Shown in pieces: positions 8,653-17,481 of a DNA stretch of 49,114 nt; position 1 is the stretch's first letter, and every line of letters begins with the position of its first letter. The translations under genes were made by a program, and so were the position numbers. The notes beneath the pieces are model-generated. The model was not told the origin of the DNA. It ran no database searches and worked only from the letters and a program-made list of their open reading frames with translations. This DNA is from Methylaequor sp002691245 (GTDB lineage: Bacteria; Pseudomonadota; Alphaproteobacteria; Methylaequorales; Methylaequoraceae): the NCBI GenBank assembly GCA_002691245.1, contig NZHH01000064.1, forward strand, positions 1 to 49,114, given 5' to 3'.

Positions 8653-9939
8653 TTAACCTAAAATAAAAAGTGTTCCTTCCTTAGAAATTAAAATAATCTC
8701 TTCACCAATTTGAATTGGATTAGCGACTAGTTCCTCTGAAAAATTAACTTTGCTGAGAAGTTTTCCAGTAAATGGAGAAATTGAAAGAACTAAACCATTG
8801 GAACTCCCTAAAATTAGTTTGTTTGAAGTTAGCAGTGGTCCATACCAGGATATTTCTTCTCCTTTCTCAGATATCTTTAATTGAACTGCCCACAAAAGTT
8901 TTCCTACATTTTTATCTATGCACAATAATCTTCCTGTAGTATCAATTATATAAATTGATTTTCCGGAAATAACAATTGGGTTTATTGAGGATAACTTAAC
9001 GTTCCACAATTCACTTCCGTTCGACAAGTCGTAAGCGATAAATTTATCAGAAAAGGTTGGAACAAAAACCCTATTTTCCACAATTGATATTGGTGATTGG
9101 ATGTCATTTAATGAAGATTTATTAAAAAAATTACCTGATGTAATGTTGTCAAACCAAAGTAATGTTCCATCACTTGCATTTAAGGCATAAATTTCCCCTG
9201 AAGAATAAGATACTATTAGAATATTGTTATGTATTACTGGTTTTGATCCTCCAATAATTGAAACTTCTTCTAAATTTCCGGAGTGTGTCCATATTAAATT
9301 TCCATCAGTTAAATTTAAAGTAAATGTTTGATTATCGTCTGAAACAACATAAATTTTATCATTTTGAACTAACGGTGGTCGAGAAAATTGTACCAAAAAA
9401 TTTTTAAACCACAATATTTCCCCATTTATTGAATTAATTAAATAAACGTTTCCAAGGCCTGTTGTAATTATCAGTGAATTATCATAAAGAGCAAAACCTC
9501 CAATAAATGGAAGTTTTTCATCTTTTTCTTTTTTTAATTGAGTTTTCCAATTTTTTTTCCCGTTATCAATATTCATTGAATAAATATTATAATCATTGTC
9601 AGCGTAGAAAACCTTATCTTTGCTGAAAACTGGTATTGTGACGTCATCAATTTTATCAAATGCAATGTCCTTTAACTTCAGTCTTTTTATTAATTTTAAA
9701 CTTTTCTTACTTTTAAAATGAAATAAATGATTTCTTTCGTTTTGATACTGTTGACTCCAGTTTTCTGTTGCAACACTATCTCCAATAAATATTTTTTCGT
9801 TAGATTTTAAAATTATATCATTGTCAAATTCAAATACTGCTTGTCTTTTTCCCGGTAAAATTTCCTCCTCTTCATCAAACCAAGAGCATGAAGTAAAAGT
9901 AGAAAGTAATAAAACGGTAATTACAATTTTTCCCAACAA
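8653..9939 (-). CDS. bamB: Outer-membrane assembly lipoprotein BamB (PQQ-type beta-propeller)
   Basis: Lipoprotein of the BAM complex, which inserts beta-barrel proteins into the outer membrane. The 428-aa product has a lipoprotein signal ending at Cys18 (LLSTFTSC) and a series of PQQ-like propeller repeats, seen as recurring (G)xLxW motifs such as NGKKNWKTQL, NGEILWFKNF, DGNLIWTHSG, DGTLLWFDN, NGSELWNVKL and VGKLLWAVQL. It sits between the TPR gene and der with 1-bp gaps, so the three are co-transcribed. Confidence 0.92.
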   Translation of the reverse strand: MLGKIVITVLLLSTFTSCSWFDEEEEILPGKRQAVFEFDNDIILKSNEKIFIGDSVATENWSQQYQNERNHLFHFKSKKSLKLIKRLKLKDIAFDKIDDVTIPVFSKDKVFYADNDYNIYSMNIDNGKKNWKTQLKKEKDEKLPFIGGFALYDNSLIITTGLGNVYLINSINGEILWFKNFLVQFSRPPLVQNDKIYVVSDDNQTFTLNLTDGNLIWTHSGNLEEVSIIGGSKPVIHNNILIVSYSSGEIYALNASDGTLLWFDNITSGNFFNKSSLNDIQSPISIVENRVFVPTFSDKFIAYDLSNGSELWNVKLSSINPIVISGKSIYIIDTTGRLLCIDKNVGKLLWAVQLKISEKGEEISWYGPLLTSNKLILGSSNGLVLSISPFTGKLLSKVNFSEELVANPIQIGEEIILISKEGTLFILG

Positions 9940-9940
9940 T

Positions 9941-10585
9941 TTATTTTTTTCCTAAAAAGTCATACATATTTTTAGCTCTTAAACCTAAAGTTGATGGCTT
10001 ATTTGGCATTTGGATAATTGATTCGAAAGTTTGACGAGCTTTCTCTTTTTCATTTAATTTTAAATAAACAAAGGCTTTTAATTCCAAAGCCGAAGATTTC
10101 CATATCAAACTATCCTCCAACGGTTTTAATTTATTTAATAGTTTCTGCGGTTCTTCAGTATCAAGAGAATTTATAACAAACAATATGGTGGCGATATCTC
10201 TGAAGGATTGATCAACTGCATTTCTTTCAAGATCTAAATAGATTTCTAAGCCTTCTTCCAACTCACCTTTATCAATAAGAAGAGAAGCTTTCTTCATTTT
10301 TGCCATTGTAATATATCCATCCGAACCTTTTTCTACAATTCTATCTAGAGCCAGAAGAGCCGCATCTATATCTTCATCTTTTGCCAGTTCCACAGCAGCA
10401 GTAAAGTCATCTCCAAGGTTCTGCTTTACATTTTGTGTGTGGTTGTCCCACAAAACAAAGCCCGATGTACTAAGTATGATTCCTAATGAAATGCTTACTA
10501 CATAAGGCAATATTCTTTTCCAAAACTTTAGTCTTTTTTCTTCTTTGAGATCTTCGTCAACCTCTCTGATAAACTCTTCACTCAT
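9941..10585 (-). CDS. Membrane-anchored TPR protein (YfgM-like)
   Basis: A 214-aa protein with an N-terminal cytoplasmic basic/acidic stretch, one membrane segment (ILPYVVSISLGIILSTSGFV, about 26-45) and a periplasmic region of helical TPR-like repeats (DFTAAVELAKDEDIDAALLA and following). It is the first gene of the bamB-der operon. YfgM in E. coli is an ancillary SecYEG/chaperone-linked protein; equivalence here is inferred from position, topology and fold only. The start ATG 10585 follows an AT-rich leader. Confidence 0.82.
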   Translation of the reverse strand: MSEEFIREVDEDLKEEKRLKFWKRILPYVVSISLGIILSTSGFVLWDNHTQNVKQNLGDDFTAAVELAKDEDIDAALLALDRIVEKGSDGYITMAKMKKASLLIDKGELEEGLEIYLDLERNAVDQSFRDIATILFVINSLDTEEPQKLLNKLKPLEDSLIWKSSALELKAFVYLKLNEKEKARQTFESIIQMPNKPSTLGLRAKNMYDFLGKK

Positions 10586-10670
10586 TTTTTTGTTTATTTT
10601 CCTTTTTTCTCTAATATCATATATTTAATGTATTTATATTCTATCAAATTAAAATTTCAATTTTATAATT

Positions 10671-10979
10671 ATGAATAATTTAAAGAAGTCAAAATTAATT
10701 AGATTTAAAAAAGAAGAAATCCATCAAATTATGGAATTATATTCAAAAAAAATAACAATAGGAGAATGGAAAGACTATTCTATAAGTTTTCAAAAAACTT
10801 GTGCAACTTTTGCTATCCATAGATCATTTAAACTCGGCCCTTGTCTTGAAATTAAGAAAAATTTTAAGAAAGAAGGTTTGTTTACTGTGTCCTCACAAAA
10901 TAATGTTATAGCAAGTTCGAAAAGTCTGGGAAAAATAATAAATCATCTGAATAAACCATATTTAAAGTTAGTCAAGTAG
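10671..10979 (+). CDS. DUF2794 family protein
   Basis: A 102-aa cytoplasmic protein matching the alphaproteobacterial DUF2794 pattern: RFKKEEIHQIMELYSKKITIG, then GEWKDYSISF, and a beta-rich region with TFAIHRSF and CLEIKK. Its function is unknown. It is divergent from the TPR-bamB-der operon (85-bp AT-rich intergenic region) and converges on the DUF1289 gene, overlapping its 3' end by 12 bp. Confidence 0.75.
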   Translation: MNNLKKSKLIRFKKEEIHQIMELYSKKITIGEWKDYSISFQKTCATFAIHRSFKLGPCLEIKKNFKKEGLFTVSSQNNVIASSKSLGKIINHLNKPYLKLVK

Positions 10980-11438
10980 CTTGCGTAAACCACTTGTATA
11001 GCTTCCATTTTTATCTTTAGAAAGTCTTTGATATCCCATCACGCCACTAAATATATAATCCTCTTTACCAGAGCGCCATTTAATCCTGAGATTACCGTCC
11101 ACGATTAGCCAATTCCCCTCATCTCCAGATCCATAATCTGTAGTTGAAGTTCCATCTTTCTTTATAACAATATGGAATTCAGATTGCCACTGATCCAGGG
11201 CAAGCCATTTGCCCGTCCACTTAGCAGAAGATAAAGCATTGGAACATAATAATGATAAAACAATAAAACATAAGGATCCAAATTTCCTTAACTTCAATAA
11301 TTTTAGAACATCTTTTTTTTTTTCATTATTATATGAATTCCATTCAGCAATTTCCTCTACAGTCCTGTGGCAACCAATACAGAGATTGTTTTCTTCATTT
11401 AATTTGCATTTATCAATGCAAGGAGATTTTACATTCAT
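10968..11438 (-). CDS. DUF1289 domain fused in frame to a secreted-type domain
   Basis: A 156-aa ORF of two parts. Residues 1-46 form a DUF1289 unit with the family's cysteines (PCIDKCKLNEENNLCIGCHR; Cys7, 11, 20, 23) and the RTVEEIAEW motif. Residues 48-156 read like an independent exported protein: K-L-R-K, a hydrophobic stretch FGSLCFIVLSLLCSNALSSA ending in a signal-peptidase-like ALSSA, then a small beta-rich domain (KWTGKWLALDQW). Leu48 is encoded by TTG (11297-11295), a possible internal start giving a 109-aa secreted protein. Either the genes are fused or two products share the frame. The upstream end abuts marC. Confidence 0.7.
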   Translation of the reverse strand: MNVKSPCIDKCKLNEENNLCIGCHRTVEEIAEWNSYNNEKKKDVLKLLKLRKFGSLCFIVLSLLCSNALSSAKWTGKWLALDQWQSEFHIVIKKDGTSTTDYGSGDEGNWLIVDGNLRIKWRSGKEDYIFSGVMGYQRLSKDKNGSYTSGLRKLLD

Positions 11439-12055
11439 ATAATATTAGCACTTCCCAAAATAATATACTCTACTGCTAGTGCCCCAAGAATTAAACCAAA
11501 AACCTTTTGAAGAACATTCATAACAGTTTTATTAAAAATTTTTACAAAAAAGTTTGAAAAAATAATAATTAATGAAGTTATGAACAAAGTCAATATAAGA
11601 GGTAATATTTGAGTATAAACACTGGATAATGAAAAGTTAATATTTTTTGAAATTAAAACTGATAAAGTTATTGCTGAAGGTCCTGCTACCAATGGTATAG
11701 ATATAGGGAAAACTGCTAAATTATTAATTTCTTGATCATCTATTAATTCTGAAGCCAGAGATTTTTTTCTTTTTACTCTTTTCTCAAAAACCATTTCGTA
11801 TGAAATTATTAAAAGAAAACAACCGCCAACTATTTGGAATGATCCTACTGAAATTCCCATGAAGTTTAAAAAAATATTTCCGTAAAACGAAAAAAAAATA
11901 AGAACAGACGAGGTTATTAAAAAAACAAAAGTGGCGAGTCTAAATGTTTTTTTTGTGTTTAATCCCTGTGTTATTACTGATAAAATAGGTATTAAAGAAA
12001 TTGGGTCTATCGCAACAAATGTTTTAAAAAAATTCTGAAGAAATAAATCATGCAT
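11435..12055 (-). CDS. MarC-family integral membrane protein
   Basis: A 206-aa membrane protein with about six hydrophobic helices. Family hallmarks are FVAIDPISLIPILSVITQG near the N-terminus, GGCFLLIISYEMVF in the middle and AVFPISIPLVAGPSAIT. MarC/UPF0056 proteins are of uncertain transport function. I take ATG 12055 as the start because MHDLFLQNFFKTFVAIDPI aligns with the family's N-terminus; a longer form from 12097 adds 14 residues without similarity. This start lies inside an ATGCAT palindrome that also holds the trhO start on the other strand. Confidence 0.85.
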   Translation of the reverse strand: MHDLFLQNFFKTFVAIDPISLIPILSVITQGLNTKKTFRLATFVFLITSSVLIFFSFYGNIFLNFMGISVGSFQIVGGCFLLIISYEMVFEKRVKRKKSLASELIDDQEINNLAVFPISIPLVAGPSAITLSVLISKNINFSLSSVYTQILPLILTLFITSLIIIFSNFFVKIFNKTVMNVLQKVFGLILGALAVEYIILGSANII

Positions 12056-12961
12056 AAAAAAAACTTTATAGTATCCAGCTTTTATAAATTTGTCCATCTC
12101 AGTGATGTTGATGAAAAAATAATTTTTTTAAAAAGAAAATTAAATAAATTTAATATTAAAGGTACATTCATACTTGGTGTAGAAGGCGTAAATGGATCAT
12201 TCTCAGTCAAATCAAACGAATTCAAAAATATTTGTGAATTGTTAGATAAAACAATTAGCTCGAATATTAATTACAAAACTCAAAATACCGACCATCATTC
12301 TTTTTTAAGATTAAAATTCAAATTGAAAAAGGAAATAGTAACAATGGGTGAGGAGAATATCGACCCCAAAAAGAAGTCTGGCAAATATTTAAATCCTGAT
12401 TCCTGGGATAATTTAATCAATATGAAAGATTCACTTATAATTGATACAAGAAATTCTTATGAGTCTGAGGTAGGAACTTTTAAAAAATCATTAAAAACTA
12501 GAACTAAAAACTTTCGTGATTTTCCAAACTGGATAAAAAAAAATAAAAGAATGTTAAGGAATAAAAAAATCGGAGTTTTTTGTACGGGTGGTATTAGATG
12601 TGAAAAGGCTAGTAGTTACATGATAAATTTGGGTTTAACAGATGTTTATCAATTGCATGGTGGAATCATTGAGTATCTTAATAAAACCAAAAATAAAAAT
12701 AAATTATGGAAGGGAGAATGTTTCGTTTTTGATGAAAGAGTCACACTAAATGAAAATTTAGAAAAGGGAAGTTACTCACAATGTTTTGCTTGTAGATCCG
12801 CAATAACTAAAGAAGAAATGAAATCATCATTTTATGAATCAGGTGTGTCATGTCCCAAATGCTTTAAAGTTAAGTCAGAGGTTCAAAGAAATCGTTATAA
12901 GGAAAGACAAAGACAAATGAAAATCGCAAAAAAAAAAAACATTAAGCACCTAGGTACTTAA
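12050..12961 (+). CDS. trhO: tRNA uridine-34 hydroxylase TrhO (rhodanese family, YceA)
   Basis: Catalyses oxygen-dependent 5-hydroxylation of U34 in certain tRNAs (E. coli TrhO). The 303-aa protein has the N-terminal acylphosphatase-like domain (SSFYKFVHLSDV, GVEGVNGSFSV), a rhodanese domain with catalytic CTGGIRCE (178-185) and a C-terminal cysteine cluster (CFACRSAIT, then SCPKC) followed by a basic tail. It starts 5 bp inside the divergent marC gene and its stop overlaps the fleQ stop in a shared TTAA. The assignment is firm. Confidence 0.92.
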   Translation: MHKKNFIVSSFYKFVHLSDVDEKIIFLKRKLNKFNIKGTFILGVEGVNGSFSVKSNEFKNICELLDKTISSNINYKTQNTDHHSFLRLKFKLKKEIVTMGEENIDPKKKSGKYLNPDSWDNLINMKDSLIIDTRNSYESEVGTFKKSLKTRTKNFRDFPNWIKKNKRMLRNKKIGVFCTGGIRCEKASSYMINLGLTDVYQLHGGIIEYLNKTKNKNKLWKGECFVFDERVTLNENLEKGSYSQCFACRSAITKEEMKSSFYESGVSCPKCFKVKSEVQRNRYKERQRQMKIAKKKNIKHLGT

Positions 12962-14022
12962 TCACCACCTAATCTGGGTATTGAATATTTTTTCATTTTT
13001 TCAATTAAAGTTGTTCTGTTTATTTTTAAACACTTGGAAGCCTCAGTTACAGAACCATTATTTTTTTTTAAAGCACCCTCTATAAGTATCAACTCCACCT
13101 CACTAAGGTGACGTCTCATATCTATTTTATCAATCATTTCAAACCATTTTTTATAGTCATTCGGATGAGGAATAAAACTTGATTTCTCGTTTTTTATTTC
13201 TTTTACTTCAGAAAGCTCTGANGTCATTTCCCATAAAATGTCTTTTTCNCCTTGATNNTCTGGTAAATTAATTTTTANTAAGTTTTCCTTNATATTCTTT
13301 GATGATATAATTTGCTNAGGAAANATTATTGTTGCNCGNTCAATNACATTGCGAAGTTCTCTTACATTTCCNGGCCAAATATACTCTTGAAGAGCTTTAA
13401 TTGCTGAAGGATCAATCTTAGGAATTAATGAACCCATCTTTTCNAACTCTCCTAAAATATGTTCTACNAGAATCGGAATATCTTCTCTTCGCTCAGATAA
13501 AGAGGGAATTTCNATAGGGAAAACATTTATTCTATAAAACAAATCTGCCCTAAAATGTCCTTCATCNATTTTTTTTTCAATATTTTGATGCGTAGCACAA
13601 ATTAATCTTAAATTAAGATCGATTTCATTTCTGCCACCAACTCTTTGTATTTTTCTAGTTTCAATTGCTCTCAGTAATTTAGCCTGCAGAGGTAATGGCA
13701 TGTCTCCAATTTCATCTAAAAAAAGAGTCCCGTTATCAGAGGCTTCAAANCGCCCCTCTCTTTTGGAATCGGCTCCTGTAAATGCACCTTTTTCATGNCC
13801 AAACAACTCAGATTCTAGTAATTCTGAAGGTATGGCAGCGCAATTTACGTTGATTAAGCTACCTGATCTCTCTGAAAAATCGTGAATTGCTTTTGCGACA
13901 ACATCTTTACCGCATCCAGTTTCCCCTCTTAATAAAACTGTAGAATTTGATTTGGCAACCATACTAACCAACTTTTTCAGTTGAAGTGTTGCATCACATT
14001 GTCCTTTAATAATATCTGACAT
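12958..14022 (-). CDS. fleQ: Sigma-54-dependent flagellar activator, FleQ-like (AAA+ plus Fis HTH)
   Basis: An enhancer-binding protein that would drive sigma-54 transcription of flagellar genes. The 354-aa protein starts directly with the AAA+ domain (no receiver domain): Walker A GETGCGKD (33-40), the sigma-54-contact loop GAFTGA (79-84), Walker B GTLFLDEIGDM and arginine-finger region FRADLFYRINVFP. A Fis-type HTH closes it (VTEASKCLKINRTTLIEKMKKY). It is divergent from fleT-fliE, as a regulator of that operon should be, and a GTCA-N6-TGAC box lies 26 bp before its start, which suggests autoregulation. The FleQ name, rather than FlbD or FlrA, is inferred from domain layout and the partner FleT. 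Confidence 0.82.
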   Translation of the reverse strand: MSDIIKGQCDATLQLKKLVSMVAKSNSTVLLRGETGCGKDVVAKAIHDFSERSGSLINVNCAAIPSELLESELFXHEKGAFTGADSKREGXFEASDNGTLFLDEIGDMPLPLQAKLLRAIETRKIQRVGGRNEIDLNLRLICATHQNIEKKXDEGHFRADLFYRINVFPXEIPSLSERREDIPIXVEHILGEXEKMGSLIPKIDPSAIKALQEYIWXGNVRELRNXIXXATIXFPXQIISSKNXKENLXKINLPXXQXEKDILWEMXSELSEVKEIKNEKSSFIPHPNDYKKWFEMIDKIDMRRHLSEVELILIEGALKKNNGSVTEASKCLKINRTTLIEKMKKYSIPRLGGD

Positions 14023-14047
14023 TTTAAAAATTAAATGAACTTCATAA

Positions 14048-14063
14048 TGTCAGAAAAATGACA
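14048..14063. promoter_or_regulatory. Putative FleQ box (enhancer) between fleQ and fleT
   Basis: TGTCAGAAAAATGACA is a 5-bp inverted repeat with a 6-bp spacer, GTCA-N6-TGAC. This is the arrangement of the FleQ-binding consensus known from Pseudomonas. It lies about 96 bp upstream of the fleT -24 element, a normal enhancer distance, and 26 bp before the fleQ start, where it could also control fleQ. Two more copies of this design occur at 24582 and 34998. Confidence 0.55.
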
Positions 14064-14158
14064 ATAATCAAATTTTAAAATATATATAAAAAAAATAAAC
14101 CCTTTAAGTTATTGAAAATATTGATAAATAAAAAAAAAATAAAGATTCTTAAATTATT

Positions 14159-14174
14159 TGGCAATGTTTTTGCT
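14159..14174 (+). promoter_or_regulatory. Sigma-54 promoter of fleT-fliEFGHIJ
   Basis: TGGCAATGTTTTTGCT has GG (14160-14161) and GC (14172-14173) separated by exactly 10 bp, matching the sigma-54 consensus TGGCAC-N5-TTGCA. The predicted transcript start is near 14185, leaving a 24-nt leader with AAGGAA before the fleT ATG. Confidence 0.8.
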
Positions 14175-14208
14175 TTTAGAATNCCATTAGAAANAAAAAG
14201 GAATTAGA

Positions 14209-15366
14209 ATGAAGGAAATATATATAATTAAAGATTGTTTTGAAAATTGTGAAGAAATAAGTAATTTTTTTTCAGGAAAAGGTTCAGGGGTAAAATTAAT
14301 CGACAATGAAGATNTAAATAACTTAGAATCATCCAAATCCACAATCTTAATTCATCAAAAATTTGAAGAGAAAAAAGGAGGTAAATCCGAAATTCTTAAA
14401 ATTGCCAGAAATATTGGTTGNACAAAAATAATAGTATTAAATTCAAATAATGAAAATGGTTACTCTCTATCAAAAGATATGGGTGGAGCTTACATCAAAT
14501 TATCGTTTAAAATCATTGATGAAGTGATCAAAGAGATAATTTTTCAAACAATATCAACTGAAAAATATAGCTTCTCAGATAAAAAAACAATTTGTCTAGT
14601 AAANATGGTAGAAAANGTTGCNAAAACAGATGTTACTGTATTTATTCATGGACCNACNGGGACTGGAAAAGAAGTAATATCTAATCTAATACANAANAAA
14701 TCAGANAGGTCAGAGAAACCATTTATTGCAATAAACTGTGCAGCTATTCCNGAAAATATGCTTGANGCTATGTTGTTTGGNCATGAAAAGGGAGCNTTTA
14801 CNGGAGCATCNTCTGCAAATAAGGGAATATTTAGNGCNGCTGATACTGGAACATTATTGTTAGATGAAATTTCAGAAATGCCATTATCNCTTCAAGCNAA
14901 ACTTTTAAGAGTTCTCCAAGAAAAAAANGTTACACCAATNGGAGGNCAAAGAGATATCGATGTTAATGTAAGAGTNATTGCTACTACAAATAGAGATATG
15001 TTGGTCGAAGTGAAAGAAAAAAAATTTAGAGAAGATCTTTACTATAGACTGAATGTTTTTCCTATCGAAACACATAATCTATCAGATAGACCTGACGATA
15101 TTTTACCAATAAGTATTGCATTATTAAACAGACACACTGAAAACTCTATTTTACCATACTTAAATGTTAAGGCTCAGCAAATTTTAAGAGAATATAGTTG
15201 GCCAGGTAATGTTAGAGAACTTGAAAATGTTCTTCAAAGGGCACTTGTTCTCTGCGAAAATAATATTATTGGAGAAAAAGATATTATGATTGATGTCTCC
15301 AAGCAAAGTAATTTTTACAATAATATTCAAGAAAACTTATCAGAAAATAAGTTAATGCANGCTTAA
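14209..15366 (+). CDS. fleT: Sigma-54 activator without DNA-binding domain, FleT-like
   Basis: A 385-aa AAA+ sigma-54 activator. Residues 1-115 form a weak alpha/beta receiver-like domain without the acidic pocket of true response regulators. The AAA+ part has a Walker A consistent with G-P-T-GTGKE (148-155), GAFTGA (195-200; its ambiguous bases are third-position only, GCN and ACN), and EYSWPGNVRELENVLQRAL. The protein ends about 45 residues later without a Fis-type HTH. In Rhodobacter sphaeroides, FleT likewise lacks a DNA-binding domain, is encoded just upstream of fliEFGHIJ and acts in a complex with FleQ; the same layout here supports the name. FlbD is the main alternative, but FlbD has an HTH. 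Confidence 0.8.
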   Translation: MKEIYIIKDCFENCEEISNFFSGKGSGVKLIDNEDXNNLESSKSTILIHQKFEEKKGGKSEILKIARNIGXTKIIVLNSNNENGYSLSKDMGGAYIKLSFKIIDEVIKEIIFQTISTEKYSFSDKKTICLVXMVEXVXKTDVTVFIHGXXGTGKEVISNLIXXKSXRSEKPFIAINCAAIXENMLXAMLFXHEKGXFXGAXSANKGIFXXADTGTLLLDEISEMPLXLQXKLLRVLQEKXVTPXGXQRDIDVNVRXIATTNRDMLVEVKEKKFREDLYYRLNVFPIETHNLSDRPDDILPISIALLNRHTENSILPYLNVKAQQILREYSWPGNVRELENVLQRALVLCENNIIGEKDIMIDVSKQSNFYNNIQENLSENKLMXA

Positions 15367-15380
15367 TTGAAGGAGAAAAA

Positions 15381-15719
15381 ATGAAACCAAATCTTACAAA
15401 TTTAAAACCAACACTTACAACACCAAACAACCAAACTCAAATTAAGAATATTCAAGAAGANGTTGCTAATNTATCTCCGAAAATAGTTGAATCTCAAGAC
15501 GGAGGATTTTTGGATAATATTAAATCTGCAATTCAGGAAGTATCAGACACACAAAAACAAAGTGCTGAACTTACAAAAAACTTTGAACTTGGACTGGAAA
15601 ATGACCTAACTAAAGTAATGATTCAACAACAATTATCAAGTTTAGGTTTTCAAATGACTCTTAATGTCAGAAACAAGGTTTTAAGCGCATATAAAGATAT
15701 TATGAACATGCCCGTATAA
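15381..15719 (+). CDS. fliE: Flagellar basal-body protein FliE
   Basis: A 112-aa protein linking the MS ring to the rod. The C-terminal half carries the FliE signature, including LSSLGFQMTLNVRNKVLSAY and the terminal YKDIMNMPV. The N-terminal half is variable and polar. A strong ribosome-binding site (AAGGAG) precedes ATG 15381. It is the second gene of the sigma-54 operon headed by fleT and lies 14 bp after it. Confidence 0.9.
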   Translation: MKPNLTNLKPTLTTPNNQTQIKNIQEXVANXSPKIVESQDGGFLDNIKSAIQEVSDTQKQSAELTKNFELGLENDLTKVMIQQQLSSLGFQMTLNVRNKVLSAYKDIMNMPV

Positions 15720-15736
15720 ATTAAAAGGATAACATT

Positions 15737-17458
15737 ATGGCTGAAGATATTCAAACTGCTGAAATAGCAAAAACTCAAATAACCAATCAAGGATTTTTGG
15801 CAAACGTAGGAAATTCTCTAGAAAAAATTAAGAAATTTTCAAACGAGCCAGCAGTTCAGAGATCCATTCCTGTGATGATAACTTTATTTGTAATTTTCAT
15901 AGGTTTAGTTTTTTTTATATCATTTAGAGAGCCATCAAGAACAACTCTCTTTTCTGCACTTCCTGAACATGAAAAGTCAAGAGTTATGGATGTGCTTAGA
16001 GCTAATGGAATCGATGTGTCAATTGACAGAACAACAGGTGAAATTTTAGTTCCTTCTCCTGAATACTATGAAGCAAAGATGAAGCTAGCAGCCGAAGGAC
16101 TTCCAAGCTCTGTACCACAGGGCTATGATGTATTGGAAAAAATCCCAATGGGAACAAGTAGGTCAGTAGAATTTATGAAGATGAAACAAACTCAAGAGAT
16201 AGAGCTAGCAAGATCAATAAATGAAATAGCTAACATTGTAGGCGCTAGAGTGCATTTAGCAATCCCAGAAAAATCTGTCTTTGTAAGAGACTCCTCTCCT
16301 CCAACAGCCTCGGTTTTTGTAAAACTAGCCGATGGAAGAGCGCTTGGTCTAGAACAAATACGTTCAATAGTACACATTGTTTCATCCTCTATTCCTAATA
16401 TGACCTCAGACAATGTAACAGTTGTAGATCAGTATGGATCCCTTTTATCAAAACCTGAAGATGACCCAAATTTGGCAATGACTGAAAAACAACTTGCTCA
16501 TAGAGTTAAAATTGAATCAATTTACAGACAGAGAATTTTATCATTAGTTTCTCCAATAGTAGGTGCTGGAAATTTGACAGCACAAGTAAATGTCGAAATG
16601 GATTTTACTAGCAATCAGACAACTGAAGAAATTTTTGATCCAGAAAGCATCTCAACAAGAAGTGAACAAAACAGTCAGGACGAATCTACAGATAGACCGG
16701 CTAGAGGAATTCCAGGTGCAGTTGCCAATCAAGCTCCTCTTGCAGCTGATCTACAAGTTGATGCCCCTGAAACAGGAAGTGCAGCTGAATTTAAACAGAG
16801 ATCTTCAAGCAATGTAAAAAACTATGAAGTAAGTAAAAAACTAAGTACAACGGTTGGTCAAATTGGAAAAATTAAAAAAGTAAAAACTGCAGTTTTAGTT
16901 AAAAATAAAATTGTTGAAACTCCAGAAGGTACTGTTTCACAACCATTAAGTGATGAAGATAAAGAAAAAANAACTTCTTTAGTTAAAGANGCTGTTGGTT
17001 TCAATGAAGATCGTGAAGATTCTATTGTTGTAACAAGCGGAGATTTTATTCAAGAAATGGATGTTATTACAAAAAAATGGTATGAAGAATCCTGGTTTCA
17101 AAATATGGTTGGACAGTTGTCTACGGTCTTAATATTAGCAATAGTAACTTTTGGNGCTCTAAAACCACTATTAAATAGAATCCTAGTTCCTTCAGCAGGA
17201 GTGGGAGGTGGAGTTGCTGGGGCATCGGAAGCTGATTTAGAGGCTGAAGANGCTGAAGACGAAGTCCAAGTACAAGAAGGGGAATCTTTAGAGGATATCA
17301 AAGCCAAACTTAAACCTAAAAAATCTACNATTTCAGCAGATATGCTTGATACAGCNAATACTTATGACGATAAAGTTGCAGTTATAAGAATGATCGTAGG
17401 AGATGAAGCTGGNAAAGTTTCTAATGTCTTCAGACAACTAATGAAAAAAGATGTATAA
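15737..17458 (+). CDS. fliF: Flagellar MS-ring protein FliF
   Basis: A 573-aa inner-membrane ring protein and the scaffold of the basal body and export gate. It has an N-terminal membrane helix (VMITLFVIFIGLVFFISF), ring-building motifs (TTLFSALPEHEK, EYYEAKMKLAAEGLPSS, ARVHLAIPEKSVFVRD), a long periplasmic domain and a second helix near 455-475 (STVLILAIVTF). The cytoplasmic tail for FliG binding is acidic and ends in IVGDEAGKVSNVFRQLM. Ambiguous bases appear only near the 3' end. Confidence 0.95.
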   Translation: MAEDIQTAEIAKTQITNQGFLANVGNSLEKIKKFSNEPAVQRSIPVMITLFVIFIGLVFFISFREPSRTTLFSALPEHEKSRVMDVLRANGIDVSIDRTTGEILVPSPEYYEAKMKLAAEGLPSSVPQGYDVLEKIPMGTSRSVEFMKMKQTQEIELARSINEIANIVGARVHLAIPEKSVFVRDSSPPTASVFVKLADGRALGLEQIRSIVHIVSSSIPNMTSDNVTVVDQYGSLLSKPEDDPNLAMTEKQLAHRVKIESIYRQRILSLVSPIVGAGNLTAQVNVEMDFTSNQTTEEIFDPESISTRSEQNSQDESTDRPARGIPGAVANQAPLAADLQVDAPETGSAAEFKQRSSSNVKNYEVSKKLSTTVGQIGKIKKVKTAVLVKNKIVETPEGTVSQPLSDEDKEKXTSLVKXAVGFNEDREDSIVVTSGDFIQEMDVITKKWYEESWFQNMVGQLSTVLILAIVTFXALKPLLNRILVPSAGVGGGVAGASEADLEAEXAEDEVQVQEGESLEDIKAKLKPKKSXISADMLDTXNTYDDKVAVIRMIVGDEAXKVSNVFRQLMKKDV

Positions 17459-17481
17459 TAATACTAATTTAGGAGTAAAAA

